From positions 33,625 to 97,624 of the forward strand of contig NZ_LITM01000010.1 in assembly GCF_001275675.1 (NCBI RefSeq): a DNA stretch of 64,000 nt, read 5' to 3'. The DNA is from Lysinibacillus sp. FJAT-14745. GTDB taxonomy: Bacteria > Bacillota > Bacilli > Bacillales_A > Planococcaceae. Of the stretch, positions 35,048 through 44,348 are shown piece by piece. The position numbers and the translations under genes are program-made. The notes below the pieces were generated by a model, which made no database searches, was not told where the DNA came from, and saw only the letters and a program-made list of their open reading frames with translations. Position 1 is the first letter of the stretch, and each line of letters opens with the position of its first letter.

Positions 35048-35074
35048 TTAGCACTCTATCTAGTCGAGTGCTAA
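35048..35074 (-). promoter_or_regulatory. CIRCE operator (HrcA site)
   Basis: TTAGCACTC, 9 nt, GAGTGCTAA: the canonical CIRCE inverted repeat, placed at the predicted transcription start of groESL. HrcA with GroEL represses here and is released by heat. Confidence 0.97.
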
Positions 35075-35084
35075 TACAATTATT

Positions 35085-35113
35085 ATGATAATCAATCACA
35101 CTTTCATTTGCAA
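35085..35113 (-). promoter_or_regulatory. SigA promoter of groESL
   Basis: On the minus strand TTGCAA (35113-35108) and TATCAT (35090-35085) with a 17-nt spacer, directly upstream of CIRCE. Confidence 0.75.
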
Positions 35114-35196
35114 GTCAGAACTACGAAAAATTTTGTTTTCTTTCCATATTCCTCTACAATAGAAAGGTAGCATAATGAATGGAAAGGATTTTGACT

Positions 35197-35943
35197 GTGA
35201 ACAATTCTCAAAAAATAATTAAACATAAAAAAACAGCCCTTTATATTTTATTGATCTATATCCTCATGCAACTATCAGGGAAATGGCTGGCACAACCGTT
35301 TCACAAGTTTGTTATGAGTACAACTGGTTTACCTAGTGAGCAAGCTGCCCCACTTACGCAAGGCTGGTATATTGCACTTAGCTTTGCTATTGCATTAATT
35401 CTAAGCTTAATCATAACATCTCGCGATAAAGCGTTTTGGGATATTTATCAAGGAAAAAAAGAAACGATACCATTGTCAATTATGTGGGGAATTATCGGTT
35501 TCTTCTTAGTTTTCATTGGCCAAATGATTGGCGCAGCTATCGAAATGGGTGTATTTGGTATCCAAGGTGGATCGCAAAACACAGCTGATATTGTAGCTAT
35601 TGCAAAAGGTGCTCCTATTGCGATATTAGCGATTGTCGTATTTGGACCAATATTAGAAGAGTTCGTCTTCCGCCGTGTTATTTTTGGATCGCTTGTCCAA
35701 ACAACCAATTTCTGGGTAGCCGCTATAGTAAGCGCCATTTTCTTTGCACTTATTCATAACGACTTCTCACATATCCTGCTTTATACAATTTGTGGCTTGA
35801 TTTTTGCCTTCTTATATCACAAAACAAAACGCATTTGGACGTCCATTATCGCCCACGTTATGCTGAACGGTTTTGTGACACTTGTACAATTGTATGCAGA
35901 ACCATTGCAAAAGTTTCTTGAACAACTAGAAAAAATGCAATAA
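35197..35943 (+). CDS. ydiL: CPBP-family intramembrane metalloprotease (YdiL-like)
   Basis: 248 residues from a GTG at 35197, 8 nt after GGAAAGGA; an ATG at 35179 lies over that site. Seven or so transmembrane helices and the Abi/CAAX motifs: EEFVFRR (motif 1, Glu-Glu and Arg), FFALIHND (motif 2, His) and IAHVMLNG (motif 3, His/Asn). Such enzymes cleave membrane peptides in the bilayer. The gene lies beside groESL just as ydiL does in B. subtilis. The substrate is unknown. Confidence 0.8.
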   Translation: MNNSQKIIKHKKTALYILLIYILMQLSGKWLAQPFHKFVMSTTGLPSEQAAPLTQGWYIALSFAIALILSLIITSRDKAFWDIYQGKKETIPLSIMWGIIGFFLVFIGQMIGAAIEMGVFGIQGGSQNTADIVAIAKGAPIAILAIVVFGPILEEFVFRRVIFGSLVQTTNFWVAAIVSAIFFALIHNDFSHILLYTICGLIFAFLYHKTKRIWTSIIAHVMLNGFVTLVQLYAEPLQKFLEQLEKMQ

Positions 35944-35945
35944 AA

Positions 35946-35978
35946 ATTCAGTGGGAGTTTTTCTTCCCACTGATTTTT
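35946..35978 (+). terminator. Intrinsic terminator of ydiL
   Basis: CAGTGGGA pairs with TCCCACTG, followed by a T-run, 3 nt after the stop codon. Confidence 0.8.
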
Positions 35979-36000
35979 AGTTGAACCTCTATATACGACG

Positions 36001-36034
36001 AAAAAGCCCGATGCTAGTAATATGCATCGAGCTT
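36001..36034 (-). terminator. Intrinsic terminator of tatAC
   Basis: On the minus strand AGCTCGATGC pairs with GCATCGGGCT, followed by TTTTT, just after the tatC stop. Confidence 0.8.
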
Positions 36035-36040
36035 CTATTA

Positions 36041-36862
36041 TTATTGATTTGATTCTTCGATTTGACGTCGCTGTTGTTCAAGTGCCTCTTCGACCTGGCG
36101 TTTTTGCTCAGCTTCTTGTTCTTCCTTCATTCGCATTTCCTCTGATTTTAAGTATTTCTTATAGCCAATACGGGAAATCATAATGCTAATTTCATAAAGC
36201 ATAAATAACGGTACTGAAACCATTAAGTGTGAAGCTAATTCAGGCGGCGCAATTAGAGCTGCACATACAAATAAACCAAAGTATGAGTACTTACGAATAC
36301 GAATTAGTAACTCAGGCGATAGAAGCCCAATACGCGAAAAGAACAAGACTACTATCGGCAATTGGAAAAGGAAACCAAAAGGTATTGTAAGCTTAAATAA
36401 AAACGAAAAATATTCATGTATTCCAATCGTTTGTTGAATTTCCAATTCGTTTGATAAATTCATCATAAACTTTATGACATAAGGGAATAGTAAAAAGTAT
36501 GAAAAAGACAACCCTGCTAAAAATAATAAAAACGAATACGGTATATAACTTAAAGTTGCTTTTCGTTCTACTTCCCTTAATCCCGGGCTAATAAAAGCCC
36601 ACAATTGATACATCAATACCGGCGAAGATAGGATAAATGCTATTAAAAAAACGACTTGGATATAAATTGCAAGCGGTGTTACTACATCAAACGCATGAAG
36701 TGTTATATTGTAAGACTCTCCAGTAATTTGAAGGTATTTAACTAGCGGCTTCGCAACAAAAAAGCCACCCGCCATAGCGAGAACAAAGAAAACGGCAACA
36801 ATGAAAAGCCGTTTTCTTAATTCTTCTATATGCTCAATGACAGTTAGATCTTTTGGATTCAT
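36041..36862 (-). CDS. tatC: Sec-independent translocase TatC
   Basis: 273 residues, six transmembrane helices. The N-terminal HIEELRKRLF motif that reads twin-arginine signals, and the conserved FISPGLREVERK and PYSFLLF segments are present. The C-terminal tail of about 40 residues (MRMKEEQEAEQKRQVEEALEQQRRQ) is an unusually long charged coil. ATG 36862 follows AGGA; a TTG at 36868 is possible. It lies 17 nt after tatA and forms a minimal TatAC system with it, as TatAy-TatCy in B. subtilis. Confidence 0.95.
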   Translation of the reverse strand: MNPKDLTVIEHIEELRKRLFIVAVFFVLAMAGGFFVAKPLVKYLQITGESYNITLHAFDVVTPLAIYIQVVFLIAFILSSPVLMYQLWAFISPGLREVERKATLSYIPYSFLLFLAGLSFSYFLLFPYVIKFMMNLSNELEIQQTIGIHEYFSFLFKLTIPFGFLFQLPIVVLFFSRIGLLSPELLIRIRKYSYFGLFVCAALIAPPELASHLMVSVPLFMLYEISIMISRIGYKKYLKSEEMRMKEEQEAEQKRQVEEALEQQRRQIEESNQ

Positions 36863-36879
36863 CCTCAAACATCCTAACT

Positions 36880-37065
36880 TTACTTATCTAGTTCTTTCTT
36901 TTTCTTGTCATCATCATCTTCGTCGGCTAATCCTTTAGTAGCATTTTTAAATTCACGTAATGTTGAACCAAATGCCTTACCAAGCTCTGGTAACTTCTTA
37001 GGACCAAAAATTAGTAATGCGACAATTCCGATAATAATGAGGCTCATAGGACCTATACCACCCAT
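36880..37065 (-). CDS. tatA: Sec-independent translocase TatA
   Basis: 61 residues from ATG 37065 (AGGAGG 8 nt upstream). One transmembrane helix, then the FGPKKLPELGKAFG hinge and amphipathic helix and an acidic/basic tail (DEDDDDKKKK). It is the pore-forming partner of TatC. A GTG at 37074 is in the ribosome site and was rejected as the start. Confidence 0.93.
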   Translation of the reverse strand: MGGIGPMSLIIIGIVALLIFGPKKLPELGKAFGSTLREFKNATKGLADEDDDDKKKKELDK

Positions 37066-37217
37066 TACAGCCACCTCCTCTTTATATCCATCATTTTAAC
37101 GCATATTTCGCCATTTTGCTAACTAATAATATGTGAAAGTTTTTCGTCACTCTCTCATTTTACTTCATACTTCTATTTGACAGAAACTGTGAGCTATACT
37201 TAAAGTATGTACAATTA

Positions 37218-37853
37218 TCACTCTTCCTGATTACGAATTAAATAAATGAGTGCCTGCAATTCTACCGACAAATCGATTGTTAAAAGTTGCATTTTATCTG
37301 GTACAGTAATACGCTCCGGTGTAAAGTTCAAAATTCCTTTTGCATTCATTGCTGCTAATCTATCAGCCATTTTCTGTGCAGAGCGTGGTGAAACTGTTAA
37401 AATCGCAAGCTCTGCTCCATATTCTGCATACTTTTCTTCCAATAAATCAGGATGAAAAACAGGAATATTGCTAATCATCTTCCCGTCCTTTGGGGCCTTT
37501 GAATCAAACGCCACAACGATATGGGTATTATGATTTTTTTGGAAATTATATTTTAATAAAGCACTACCTAAATTCCCTACCCCAATTAACGCTACTTTTG
37601 TCGCTTCATGTTGATCGAGCGTTTGACTAAAAAATTTTAAGAGATGCTGCACATCATAGCCATATCCCTTTTTCCCTAGAGCACCAAAATAAGAAAAATC
37701 ACGGCGAATAGTTGCAGAATCAATTTTCATCGCTTCACTCAGTTCTTTCGACGAAATACGTTCCATTCCTTCTTGTGCAAAGTTTTGGATAAATCGATAG
37801 TAAAGAGGAAGTCTTTTCGTAGTGGCTTGTGGAATTTTTAATTCTTGTTTCAA
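37218..37853 (-). CDS. rex: Redox-sensing repressor Rex
   Basis: 211 residues. An N-terminal winged helix ([37 protein letters not shown]) and a Rossmann NADH-binding domain with [13 protein letters not shown] (about residue 90) are canonical. Rex senses the NADH/NAD ratio and represses fermentative and respiratory genes. The position next to tatAC and the ABC-F gene is as in B. subtilis (ydiH); moaC, which lies between in that species, is absent here. The C-terminal [19 protein letters not shown] is typical. Confidence 0.95.
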   Translation of the reverse strand: MKQELKIPQATTKRLPLYYRFIQNFAQEGMERISSKELSEAMKIDSATIRRDFSYFGALGKKGYGYDVQHLLKFFSQTLDQHEATKVALIGVGNLGSALLKYNFQKNHNTHIVVAFDSKAPKDGKMISNIPVFHPDLLEEKYAEYGAELAILTVSPRSAQKMADRLAAMNAKGILNFTPERITVPDKMQLLTIDLSVELQALIYLIRNQEE

Positions 37854-37937
37854 ACTTTTTCCTCCTTATAGAGTATCAAATCTATTTATGATACACGCTT
37901 AATTCACTATTTCTAATTTTATAATTTTCACTGGAGT

Positions 37938-37985
37938 ATTTCTCTTTAGTTAATGGCGCTTTTACGCCACTAACTAAAGAGAAAT
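37938..37985. other. Long perfect palindrome between rex and the ABC-F gene
   Basis: ATTTCTCTTTAGTTA-ATGGCG pairs with CGCCA-TAACTAAAGAGAAAT over about 20 bp around a 6-nt loop. No T-run follows in either direction. It lies 85 nt upstream of rex and about 98 nt upstream of the ABC-F gene, in the shared divergent promoter region. Confidence 0.7.
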
Positions 37986-38082
37986 CGTTTCAATCTTACA
38001 TGACCGCTTGGAATAAGTAAAGCAACGACATTGCAAGCCAATCGCTCTTCTATTACACTAAGGAAGAATTGAGGTGTCAAGA

Positions 38083-40026
38083 ATGATTGTTTTACAGGTC
38101 AATCAACTATATAAATCCTTCCTTGCAGATGAAATTTTAAGTGGCGTAAAATTAGAGATTCAACATCGTGACCGCGTTGCATTAGTAGGTCGTAATGGTG
38201 CTGGTAAGTCTACTTTACTTAAAATAATTGCTGGTCAAATGTCATATGACTCTGGCGATATTATTATCCCTAAAGGTATACAAATTGGGTATTTAGAGCA
38301 GCATGCTGGATTAAACTCAACATTGTCGATTTGGGATGAAATGATGACAATTTTTGAGCCACTTATTGCCCAAGAACAAACAATCCGATCATTAGAACAA
38401 CAAATGGCAGATCCAGCTGTTTATGAAGATCCTACTTTATATGCAAAAATAATGTCCGAATACGATCATTTGCAGCATAATTTTAAGGATGCAGGTGGCT
38501 ATCAATATGAATCGGATACACGTTCTGTGCTTCATGGCATGCAGTTTTATCCTAATGATTATGAAAAACCAATTAGCTCACTATCAGGGGGACAACGGAC
38601 TCGGTTAGCGCTCGCTAAGCTTCTGTTAAGTAAACCTGACCTATTAATACTCGATGAACCTACTAACCATTTAGATATTGAAACCCTCTCTTGGTTGGAA
38701 TCATATTTAAAAGGCTATGAAGGGGCTATTCTAATTGTTTCCCATGACCGCTACTTCTTAGACCAGGTTGTTTCCATTGTCTACGAAGTCTCTCGTCATC
38801 GCGTCACAAAATATACAGGCAATTATAGTGCCTATTTAGATGAAAAAGCGAAAAATTATGAGCGTGATTTGAAGCTTTTTGAACGTCAGCAAGATGAAAA
38901 GGCAAAACTTGAGGAATTTATTCAAAAAAACATTGCTCGTGCTTCTACTACTAAAATGGCACAAAGTCGTCGTAAAATGCTTGAACGAACAGAATGGATG
39001 GAATCCCCTGATGGTGATGAAAAGTCAGCAAGCTTCGGTTTTACAATTGAGCGTCAAAGTGGTAACGATGTATTGTCTGTTGATGACTTAGCAATAGGTT
39101 ATGGCGATAGGAAAATATCAAGCGGCATCACATTACGCACTTTCCGTGAAGACCGTATTGCACTTGTTGGACCAAATGGCGTTGGTAAATCAACTTTATT
39201 AAAAACCATCGTCAAAGATTTGCTACCACTCTCAGGAGAGATTCGCTATGGTACAAATGTTCAAATCGGTTATTATGATCAAGAGCAGGCAAAGCTGTCT
39301 AGCAATAAAAGTGTGCTAAAAGAGCTATGGGATGAATGGCCTTTAATGAATGAAAAAGATATTCGCACGGTGCTAGGCCGTTTCTTATTCAGTGGCGATG
39401 ATGTAGATAAAATCGTGTCATCTTTATCTGGTGGAGAAAAGGCTAGACTTGCATTAGCTAAGTTAATGATGCAAAAGGCCAATTTCTTAATTCTCGATGA
39501 GCCTACCAATCACTTAGACTTAGATAGTAAAGAGATACTGGAAAACGCACTGATTGATTATCCTGGAACGCTCTTATTTGTATCGCATGACCGATATTTC
39601 ATCAATCGAATCACTACAAAAGTAATCGAACTATCTGGCGATGGTTCCTTTGAGTACTTAGGTGACTATGATTATTATCTTGAAAAGAAACAAGAGCTAT
39701 TGGAACTTGCGCAAATGAAGGCTGCCTCTCAACCGCAAGTACAAGCTGATATACTTGAGAAGACCTCTACTTCTAAAATTGATAAAGAGGCTAAAAAACG
39801 GGAGCGCCAAATTAGACGTGTACTTGAGGAACTAGAAGGGAAAATGCAGCAAGTAAATCTTGAAATTGCTCGCTTAGAAGAAGCTCTTTGCGATCCCGAG
39901 ATTTTCACAGACCACGAAAAAATTACACAGCTTCAAGAGGAATTATCAACTGCTAAGGAACAGTATGAGTTATTCGAAATGGAATGGCTTGAGCTAAGTG
40001 AAGAACTTGAAAATATTATTTTATAA
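38083..40026 (+). CDS. ydiF: ABC-F family ATPase (YdiF-like)
   Basis: 647 residues from ATG 38083 (GAGGTG 6 nt upstream; the GTG at 38074 lies in that site). Two ABC domains: Walker A GRNGAGKST and GPNGVGKST, signatures LSGGQRTR and LSGGEKAR, Walker B LLILDEPTNHLD and FLILDEPTNHLD, joined by an ABC-F linker, and a C-terminal coiled coil (about residues 555-645). No transmembrane domain. ABC-F proteins act on the ribosome E site in translation or antibiotic protection. The length and neighbours match B. subtilis YdiF. Confidence 0.9.
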   Translation: MIVLQVNQLYKSFLADEILSGVKLEIQHRDRVALVGRNGAGKSTLLKIIAGQMSYDSGDIIIPKGIQIGYLEQHAGLNSTLSIWDEMMTIFEPLIAQEQTIRSLEQQMADPAVYEDPTLYAKIMSEYDHLQHNFKDAGGYQYESDTRSVLHGMQFYPNDYEKPISSLSGGQRTRLALAKLLLSKPDLLILDEPTNHLDIETLSWLESYLKGYEGAILIVSHDRYFLDQVVSIVYEVSRHRVTKYTGNYSAYLDEKAKNYERDLKLFERQQDEKAKLEEFIQKNIARASTTKMAQSRRKMLERTEWMESPDGDEKSASFGFTIERQSGNDVLSVDDLAIGYGDRKISSGITLRTFREDRIALVGPNGVGKSTLLKTIVKDLLPLSGEIRYGTNVQIGYYDQEQAKLSSNKSVLKELWDEWPLMNEKDIRTVLGRFLFSGDDVDKIVSSLSGGEKARLALAKLMMQKANFLILDEPTNHLDLDSKEILENALIDYPGTLLFVSHDRYFINRITTKVIELSGDGSFEYLGDYDYYLEKKQELLELAQMKAASQPQVQADILEKTSTSKIDKEAKKRERQIRRVLEELEGKMQQVNLEIARLEEALCDPEIFTDHEKITQLQEELSTAKEQYELFEMEWLELSEELENIIL

Positions 40027-40055
40027 CATCCTCTTGAGGTGGAATAAAACTTGTA

Positions 40056-40086
40056 AAGCCATGTGCCTTGTCGCATGGCTTTTTAC
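40056..40086 (+). terminator. Intrinsic terminator of the ABC-F gene
   Basis: AGCCATGTG pairs with CGCATGGCT, followed by TTTTTA. Confidence 0.8.
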
Positions 40087-40153
40087 TTTACTCGCGTTTA
40101 TTTTTCATATATATTGGTCAAGTGCTATTTTTCGACAAAAAATGCCCACAACT

Positions 40154-40355
40154 TTATACACACTATAAATCTAGTAATACCAACATATCAACAGACTTTT
40201 CCACATTGTCCACAATTCAAAAATATTTTATTCACATCATCCTGTGCAAAATAGGCTACTATATATTGAATAATCACAAGTTATGCACAAGTTATCAACA
40301 TTTTGTGCATAAGTACGGATGTTCGCTGTTTTATTTTTACCTTACCTGTGGATAA
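40154..40355. promoter_or_regulatory. DnaA-box cluster
   Basis: Eight 9-mers within 202 bp match TTATCCACA with at most one mismatch: plus strand at 40154 (TTATACACA), 40197 (TTTTCCACA), 40206 (TTGTCCACA), 40228 (TTATTCACA), 40281 (TTATGCACA), 40292 (TTATCAACA); minus strand at 40304 (TTATGCACA) and 40347 (perfect TTATCCACA). The region is non-coding between the ABC-F gene and tsaD. B. subtilis has DnaA-box clusters outside oriC, one of which I remember being at gcp (=tsaD). Confidence 0.75.
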
Positions 40356-40435
40356 TTTTCTGAAAAATTTGTCAACTGATCGGATTCAAATTTTCTTATA
40401 GACACTGTTTTCTCAACAATTTTTTCACAAAAAGC

Positions 40436-40480
40436 AAAAAAGAGGTATTTTAGAATCAAATCTAAAATACCTCTTTTTCT
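40436..40480. terminator. Bidirectional intrinsic terminator
   Basis: AGAGGTATTTTAGA pairs with TCTAAAATACCTCT, flanked by A- and T-runs. It separates the DnaA-box region from tsaD and its downstream repeat. Confidence 0.8.
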
Positions 40481-40485
40481 ATAAT

Positions 40486-40720
40486 CAATTATGCCTCAGC
40501 ATAATTACGTCCGAAATCCGCTTTGTGCTTAGGCCTGCAGATGTTTATTGCACGAAAGCGAAGCGTCAGCGGCAGATGTTTTTTGTACGAAAGCGCAGTG
40601 CTAACGTAGCGTCAGCAGCAACAACACGAGGGCCAACACGATGTCGGCCATTTCGATAATGCCACAGGACGTAGCGTTCTTAGACTAAGTTCCTCTATTT
40701 CAGCGAGTGTTTGGACACCC
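40486..40720. repeat. Composite repeat: 22-nt palindrome, two 35-bp units, element core (copy F)
   Basis: Starts with the palindrome CAATTATGCC/AGCATAATT, then GCTTAGGCCTGCAGATG, two ~35 bp units (CGAAAGCGAAGCGTCAGCGGC type) and the stretch GGCCAACACGATGTCGGCC...CACAGGACGTAGCG shared with copies D and G. It lies 3' of tsaD. The same order, palindrome then units, occurs at 63798-64000. Confidence 0.7.
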
Positions 40721-40731
40721 GCTGAAATAAG

Positions 40732-41751
40732 TTAAACCCAGGATTTTAACTCCATTCCAGGGCGACCATTCATAGATAAATTGCCTCGAATGCCTGCTTC
40801 AAACATAGTCGTTGCTACTGCCCCAATCATAGCAGCATTATCTGTACATAGCTTTAATGGCGGCACGAAAAATGGGATGTCTTCTTCAACAAATACCTTC
40901 TCAAGTGATGTACGCAAGCCCTTATTAGCCGCTACACCCCCAGCTGCAATAACCTGTTTCACTTTATATTCGCGAGCTGCCCGTAATGTTTTCGCTGTTA
41001 ACACTTCCACTACACTTTCCTGAAATCCTTTGGCAACGGCAGTCGGACAAATTTCTTCACCACGTTGGTCCATGTTATGTTTATAATTAATAACCGCTGA
41101 TTTCAAGCCGCTAAAGCTAAAATCATAAGAATCTTCCTCTAACCACACTCTTGGGAAGGATACAGCCTCATCTCCCTCATGTGCTAATTTATCAATTCGC
41201 GGACCACCTGGATACGGTAAGTCTAAAACACGCGCAACCTTATCATAAGCTTCACCAGCTGCATCATCTCTCGTCTCACCGATCACTTCAAAAGAGCCAT
41301 GTTCTTTCATATAAACTAGCTCTGTATGGCCACCTGATACAACAAGCGCTAACAATGGAAATTCCATTGGCTGCACAAGTGCATTCGCATAGATATGTCC
41401 AGCTATATGATGTACACCTATAATTGGTAAATTATTAGCAAATGCAAAGGCCTTCGCGGCATTAATCCCGATTAACAATGCACCCACAAGACCAGGACCT
41501 TCAGTAACTGCTACAGCATCTAAATCATCTGGTGTCATATGTGCCTGTGCTAATGCTTCTTCTATAACCACTGTAATTTGCTCAACATGATGACGAGATG
41601 CAATTTCAGGTACAACCCCACCAAATCGTTTATGACTTTCTATTTGAGATGCAACCACATTTGAAACAATTTCAGAGCCATTTCGAATAATCGCTGCTGC
41701 TGTTTCATCACAGCTCGATTCTATTGCTAATATCATTCGATCTTCCATCAT
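40732..41751 (-). CDS. tsaD: tRNA t6A transferase TsaD
   Basis: 339 residues. [16 protein letters not shown] at the N-terminus, the metal-binding HHIAGHIY (HxxxH) near residue 115, [10 protein letters not shown] and the late DNAAMIGA are all characteristic. TsaD joins threonylcarbamoyl-AMP to A37 of ANN-decoding tRNAs with TsaB and TsaE. ATG 41751 overlaps the rimI stop (ATGA), so I prefer it to a GTG at 41763. Last gene of a four-gene operon with overlapping ends. Confidence 0.96.
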   Translation of the reverse strand: MMEDRMILAIESSCDETAAAIIRNGSEIVSNVVASQIESHKRFGGVVPEIASRHHVEQITVVIEEALAQAHMTPDDLDAVAVTEGPGLVGALLIGINAAKAFAFANNLPIIGVHHIAGHIYANALVQPMEFPLLALVVSGGHTELVYMKEHGSFEVIGETRDDAAGEAYDKVARVLDLPYPGGPRIDKLAHEGDEAVSFPRVWLEEDSYDFSFSGLKSAVINYKHNMDQRGEEICPTAVAKGFQESVVEVLTAKTLRAAREYKVKQVIAAGGVAANKGLRTSLEKVFVEEDIPFFVPPLKLCTDNAAMIGAVATTMFEAGIRGNLSMNGRPGMELKSWV

Positions 41752-42200
41752 AAATTCACCCACATGACAAGGGCATCCTCCCCGTTATCTGTATAATAGC
41801 CTTTACGTATGCCACCATCTTGGAAATCAAGTTTTCGATAAAGATTTTGAGCAACTGTATTTGTTACTCGTACCTCTAAACTCATGACTTCCATACTATG
41901 CTCTCTAGCAATACGCATTGCCTCTCGCATTAAACCTTCACCAATTCCGCGACCTCGAGCAACCTCTATAACGGCTACGTTCGTAATTTGCGCCGCGTCT
42001 ATTACCATCCACATTCCACAAAAACCGATTATGCTATTATATTCATCTATAGCTAGCACATAATGTGCATACTGATTTTCATGCACTTCATAATAAAAAG
42101 AATCTAACGTCCATGGTGTAGGAAATGTAGCAAGCTCAATTTCATATACTACTGGAACATCATCAGATACCATTTTACGATATGATACATTACTACTCAT
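41748..42200 (-). CDS. rimI: Ribosomal-protein alanine N-acetyltransferase RimI
   Basis: 150 residues of GNAT fold: [24 protein letters not shown] binds acetyl-CoA (RGxGxG type) and [29 protein letters not shown] is the typical motif B. It acetylates an N-terminal residue, in E. coli that of S18; the Bacillus substrate may differ. It overlaps tsaB by 8 nt and tsaD by 4 nt. Confidence 0.9.
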   Translation of the reverse strand: MSSNVSYRKMVSDDVPVVYEIELATFPTPWTLDSFYYEVHENQYAHYVLAIDEYNSIIGFCGMWMVIDAAQITNVAVIEVARGRGIGEGLMREAMRIAREHSMEVMSLEVRVTNTVAQNLYRKLDFQDGGIRKGYYTDNGEDALVMWVNL

Positions 42201-42900
42201 GTGCCTTCTCCTTTTGTTCCTTCAGCCAATTCGCCTCCGCCTCTGCAATACGTTTGTATTGCGGGACAAAATGATGAACTGCATCCACACTTGGTAGTTC
42301 CACTTTCGTCGCTAATCGAACCGTTTCACTTGCTCGTGGCAAGTCATGACTATATGGGATGCGTAGCGCATAATCACCTAGCACCTCTACGATTTTATGC
42401 CAAAAAACATCTACATCTACTCCAACAAATAAAATCGGTGCTTCTAAAGCCTGTAAACGCTCTAACAAGCCATCAATATGATCGTGATAATCATCTATAA
42501 TTGTTTCAAGTTCACAACCTTTATAAACGGCCGTATAAACATTGCCTCTTCGCGCATCAAAAATAGGACAAATAAACCCATCATATAGTGCTGCATTTGC
42601 GGCCAATGACTTTAAACTAGAGATTCCAACTAAAGGCTTTTTCAACGTCCATGCTAATGTTTTAGCAAGTGTCACACCTATTCGTACACCGGTATAAGAA
42701 CCAGGTCCTTCTGATACAGCAATCGCATCCAACTCACTTGGCTTGATGCCTGCCTTTGCTAGCACTTCTTCAATGGCTGGCATAGCACCTGCCGAATGCG
42801 TTAATTTTATATTTTGTACAATCTCTGCGATCACTTTTCCATCTCTGATTACAGCTATAGAAAGTGGTGCATTCGCTGTTTCAATTCCTAACCAAATCAT
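42193..42900 (-). CDS. tsaB: tRNA t6A complex protein TsaB
   Basis: 235 residues, ASKHA fold: MIWLGIETANAPLSIAVI and AVSEGPGSYTGVRIGVTLAKTLAW are diagnostic. It lacks the metal-binding HxxxH of TsaD. It is the scaffold of the TsaBDE complex. It overlaps tsaE by 4 nt (ATGA) and rimI by 8 nt. Confidence 0.95.
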   Translation of the reverse strand: MIWLGIETANAPLSIAVIRDGKVIAEIVQNIKLTHSAGAMPAIEEVLAKAGIKPSELDAIAVSEGPGSYTGVRIGVTLAKTLAWTLKKPLVGISSLKSLAANAALYDGFICPIFDARRGNVYTAVYKGCELETIIDDYHDHIDGLLERLQALEAPILFVGVDVDVFWHKIVEVLGDYALRIPYSHDLPRASETVRLATKVELPSVDAVHHFVPQYKRIAEAEANWLKEQKEKAHE

Positions 42901-43349
42901 TTCATTAGCTCCTCACATAATGCCTCATATCGCTTGCCAAGAGGTGTTAATACAAATCGTCGTTGATTTTCTCCGATTCGGTAAATTTCTATTCCAAGAC
43001 GCTCCTGTGGTAAATCCTGTTCAATCAAATGAGCCCACTCGACAACTGATACCGCATCACCATAAAATAGTTCGTCCCATCCAAGATCCTCATCACTTTC
43101 TGCTAAGCGATAAACATCTAAATGATTAAATGGTAAACGCCCCTCATATTGCTTTACAATCGTAAATGTCGGGCTATTGACCGTTCTCTTCACGCCAAGT
43201 CCCTTCGCTAATGCTTTCGTAAATGTCGTCTTACCGGCGCCCAAATCACCCTCTAATGTAATTGTATCCTGGGCTTCTAGTAAGCTTGCTAGCTTCAACG
43301 CAAAATGCTCAGTATCTTCAAGTGAATTCATTATTTTTTCATACATCAT
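42897..43349 (-). CDS. tsaE: tRNA t6A complex ATPase TsaE
   Basis: 150 residues from ATG 43349, after AGGAGAGG; the frame is open to 43418 but the extra 23 residues precede a ribosome site and do not resemble the family. Walker A is LEGDLGAGKTTFTKALA (about 34-50), and VVEWAHLI is the conserved late motif. TsaE hydrolyses ATP to cycle the TsaBD complex. First gene of tsaE-tsaB-rimI-tsaD, the same order as ydiBCDE in B. subtilis. Confidence 0.94.
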   Translation of the reverse strand: MMYEKIMNSLEDTEHFALKLASLLEAQDTITLEGDLGAGKTTFTKALAKGLGVKRTVNSPTFTIVKQYEGRLPFNHLDVYRLAESDEDLGWDELFYGDAVSVVEWAHLIEQDLPQERLGIEIYRIGENQRRFVLTPLGKRYEALCEELMK

Positions 43350-43423
43350 CTCTTTTTCCTCTCCTAGCTCCATTACCTCTAGTTTACCGAAACAAGCGTA
43401 AATGTTCAAAACATCCAATGTAT

Positions 43424-43459
43424 TTCAAAAAAACAATTACACCTTGGTGTAATTGTTTC
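43424..43459 (-). terminator. Terminator built on a 22-nt palindrome copy
   Basis: AAACAATTACACC pairs with GGTGTAATTGTTT across a 2-nt loop; the minus strand then runs into seven T. The core CAATTACACC/GGTGTAATTG is a member of the palindrome family at 3946, 40486, 43564 and 63798. It shields the tsa operon from transcription arriving from 43631. Confidence 0.7.
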
Positions 43460-43563
43460 AGCTTGTCGATAAAATATTAATTGCTGTGTATCTAATAAAC
43501 AAAGGTATTTTCGCTCCAAGTAGGTACTCGTTATGGGGTGAATCGTAAGTTGAATCTACTAAT

Positions 43564-43585
43564 CAATTATGCCTTGGCTAAATCG
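43564..43585. repeat. 22-nt palindrome, degenerate copy
   Basis: CAATTATGCCTTGGC is intact but the right arm is altered (TAAATCG). It lies in the 164-nt gap between the palindromic terminator and the lipoprotein gene. Confidence 0.5.
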
Positions 43586-43630
43586 CCGTTAGCGTTATTA
43601 AACTATGTCCTGAATAAAGATAAAACACGC

Positions 43631-43966
43631 TTATTTTTTATGCCCCTTTGCCTCAACAACTTTTTTATCAACCAATTTATCATCTTTAAATCGTATTAAA
43701 TATGTTTTTGTCATAAGTATTTCATCATTCCAGCTGTATTGATCTTTTTTTACTATGTGCCCTGCTCCTCCTGCAATTTTTACCACTTCCATATATGACA
43801 TACCTTCTTTTAATTCCCCAAATTCTGCTTCATTCATATTTTTCTGCCAGTGGTACGAATTGGACTCCTCTATGTCTAAAATAGGATCTCCACAGCCTGC
43901 TAGTATTACTATAGCACCTATAAGTAAGCTTATATTCAGACGTTTTATGTAAAAATAATTTCGCAT
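43631..43966 (-). CDS. Small lipoprotein, SmpA/DUF3862-like
   Basis: 111 residues. A lipoprotein signal ends at the lipobox LAGC (Cys about residue 25). The domain WQKNMNEAEFGELKEGMSYMEVVKIAGGAGHIV has the GMSYxEVVKIxG pattern of small BLIP-like/SmpA folds, and the C-terminus YLIRFKDDKLVDKKVVEAKG agrees. Such lipoproteins act outside the membrane as small binding modules. The partner is unknown. GGAGGTGTTAGC precedes ATG 43966. Confidence 0.7.
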   Translation of the reverse strand: MRNYFYIKRLNISLLIGAIVILAGCGDPILDIEESNSYHWQKNMNEAEFGELKEGMSYMEVVKIAGGAGHIVKKDQYSWNDEILMTKTYLIRFKDDKLVDKKVVEAKGHKK

Positions 43967-44348
43967 GCTAACACCTCCAAATTCTTCATATGAGAGGAAT
44001 CGATAATATAGTCTCTCTCATTAACGAGCAGTAGTGTATCTGTACCAAAAGCGAAGCGTCAGGTACAAGACTAGTTCAGCGAAAGCAAAGAAAGTTAGAT
44101 GGGGGATTAATCGCCCGTAAAACCTGAATATTAATCTTTATGTTTACTGCTCTACTTGTTTCCTCAAGCGGTCTGGTAACTGACTGCAAGCCTTCTCAGT
44201 TTGTTTACACATACAGCTAGGGCCTTTGCTAACGAGTTTTCAATATGAGTGTTGGGGCATAAACTTTAATCTAAAAATCTATGGATACCCCCAACAAATA
44301 TTATAGAACCAATTTTATTGATATCCACTTTTTTCCTTATATTAACAA
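43967..44348. other. Intergenic stretch without a recognisable gene
   Basis: About 380 nt. Around 44045 there is a fragment of the 35-bp unit (AAAGCGAAGCGTCAGG). The part at 44090-44220 reads like a remnant of coding DNA with stops in every frame; I cannot name it. Nothing else is supported before the tRNA terminator. Confidence 0.4.
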
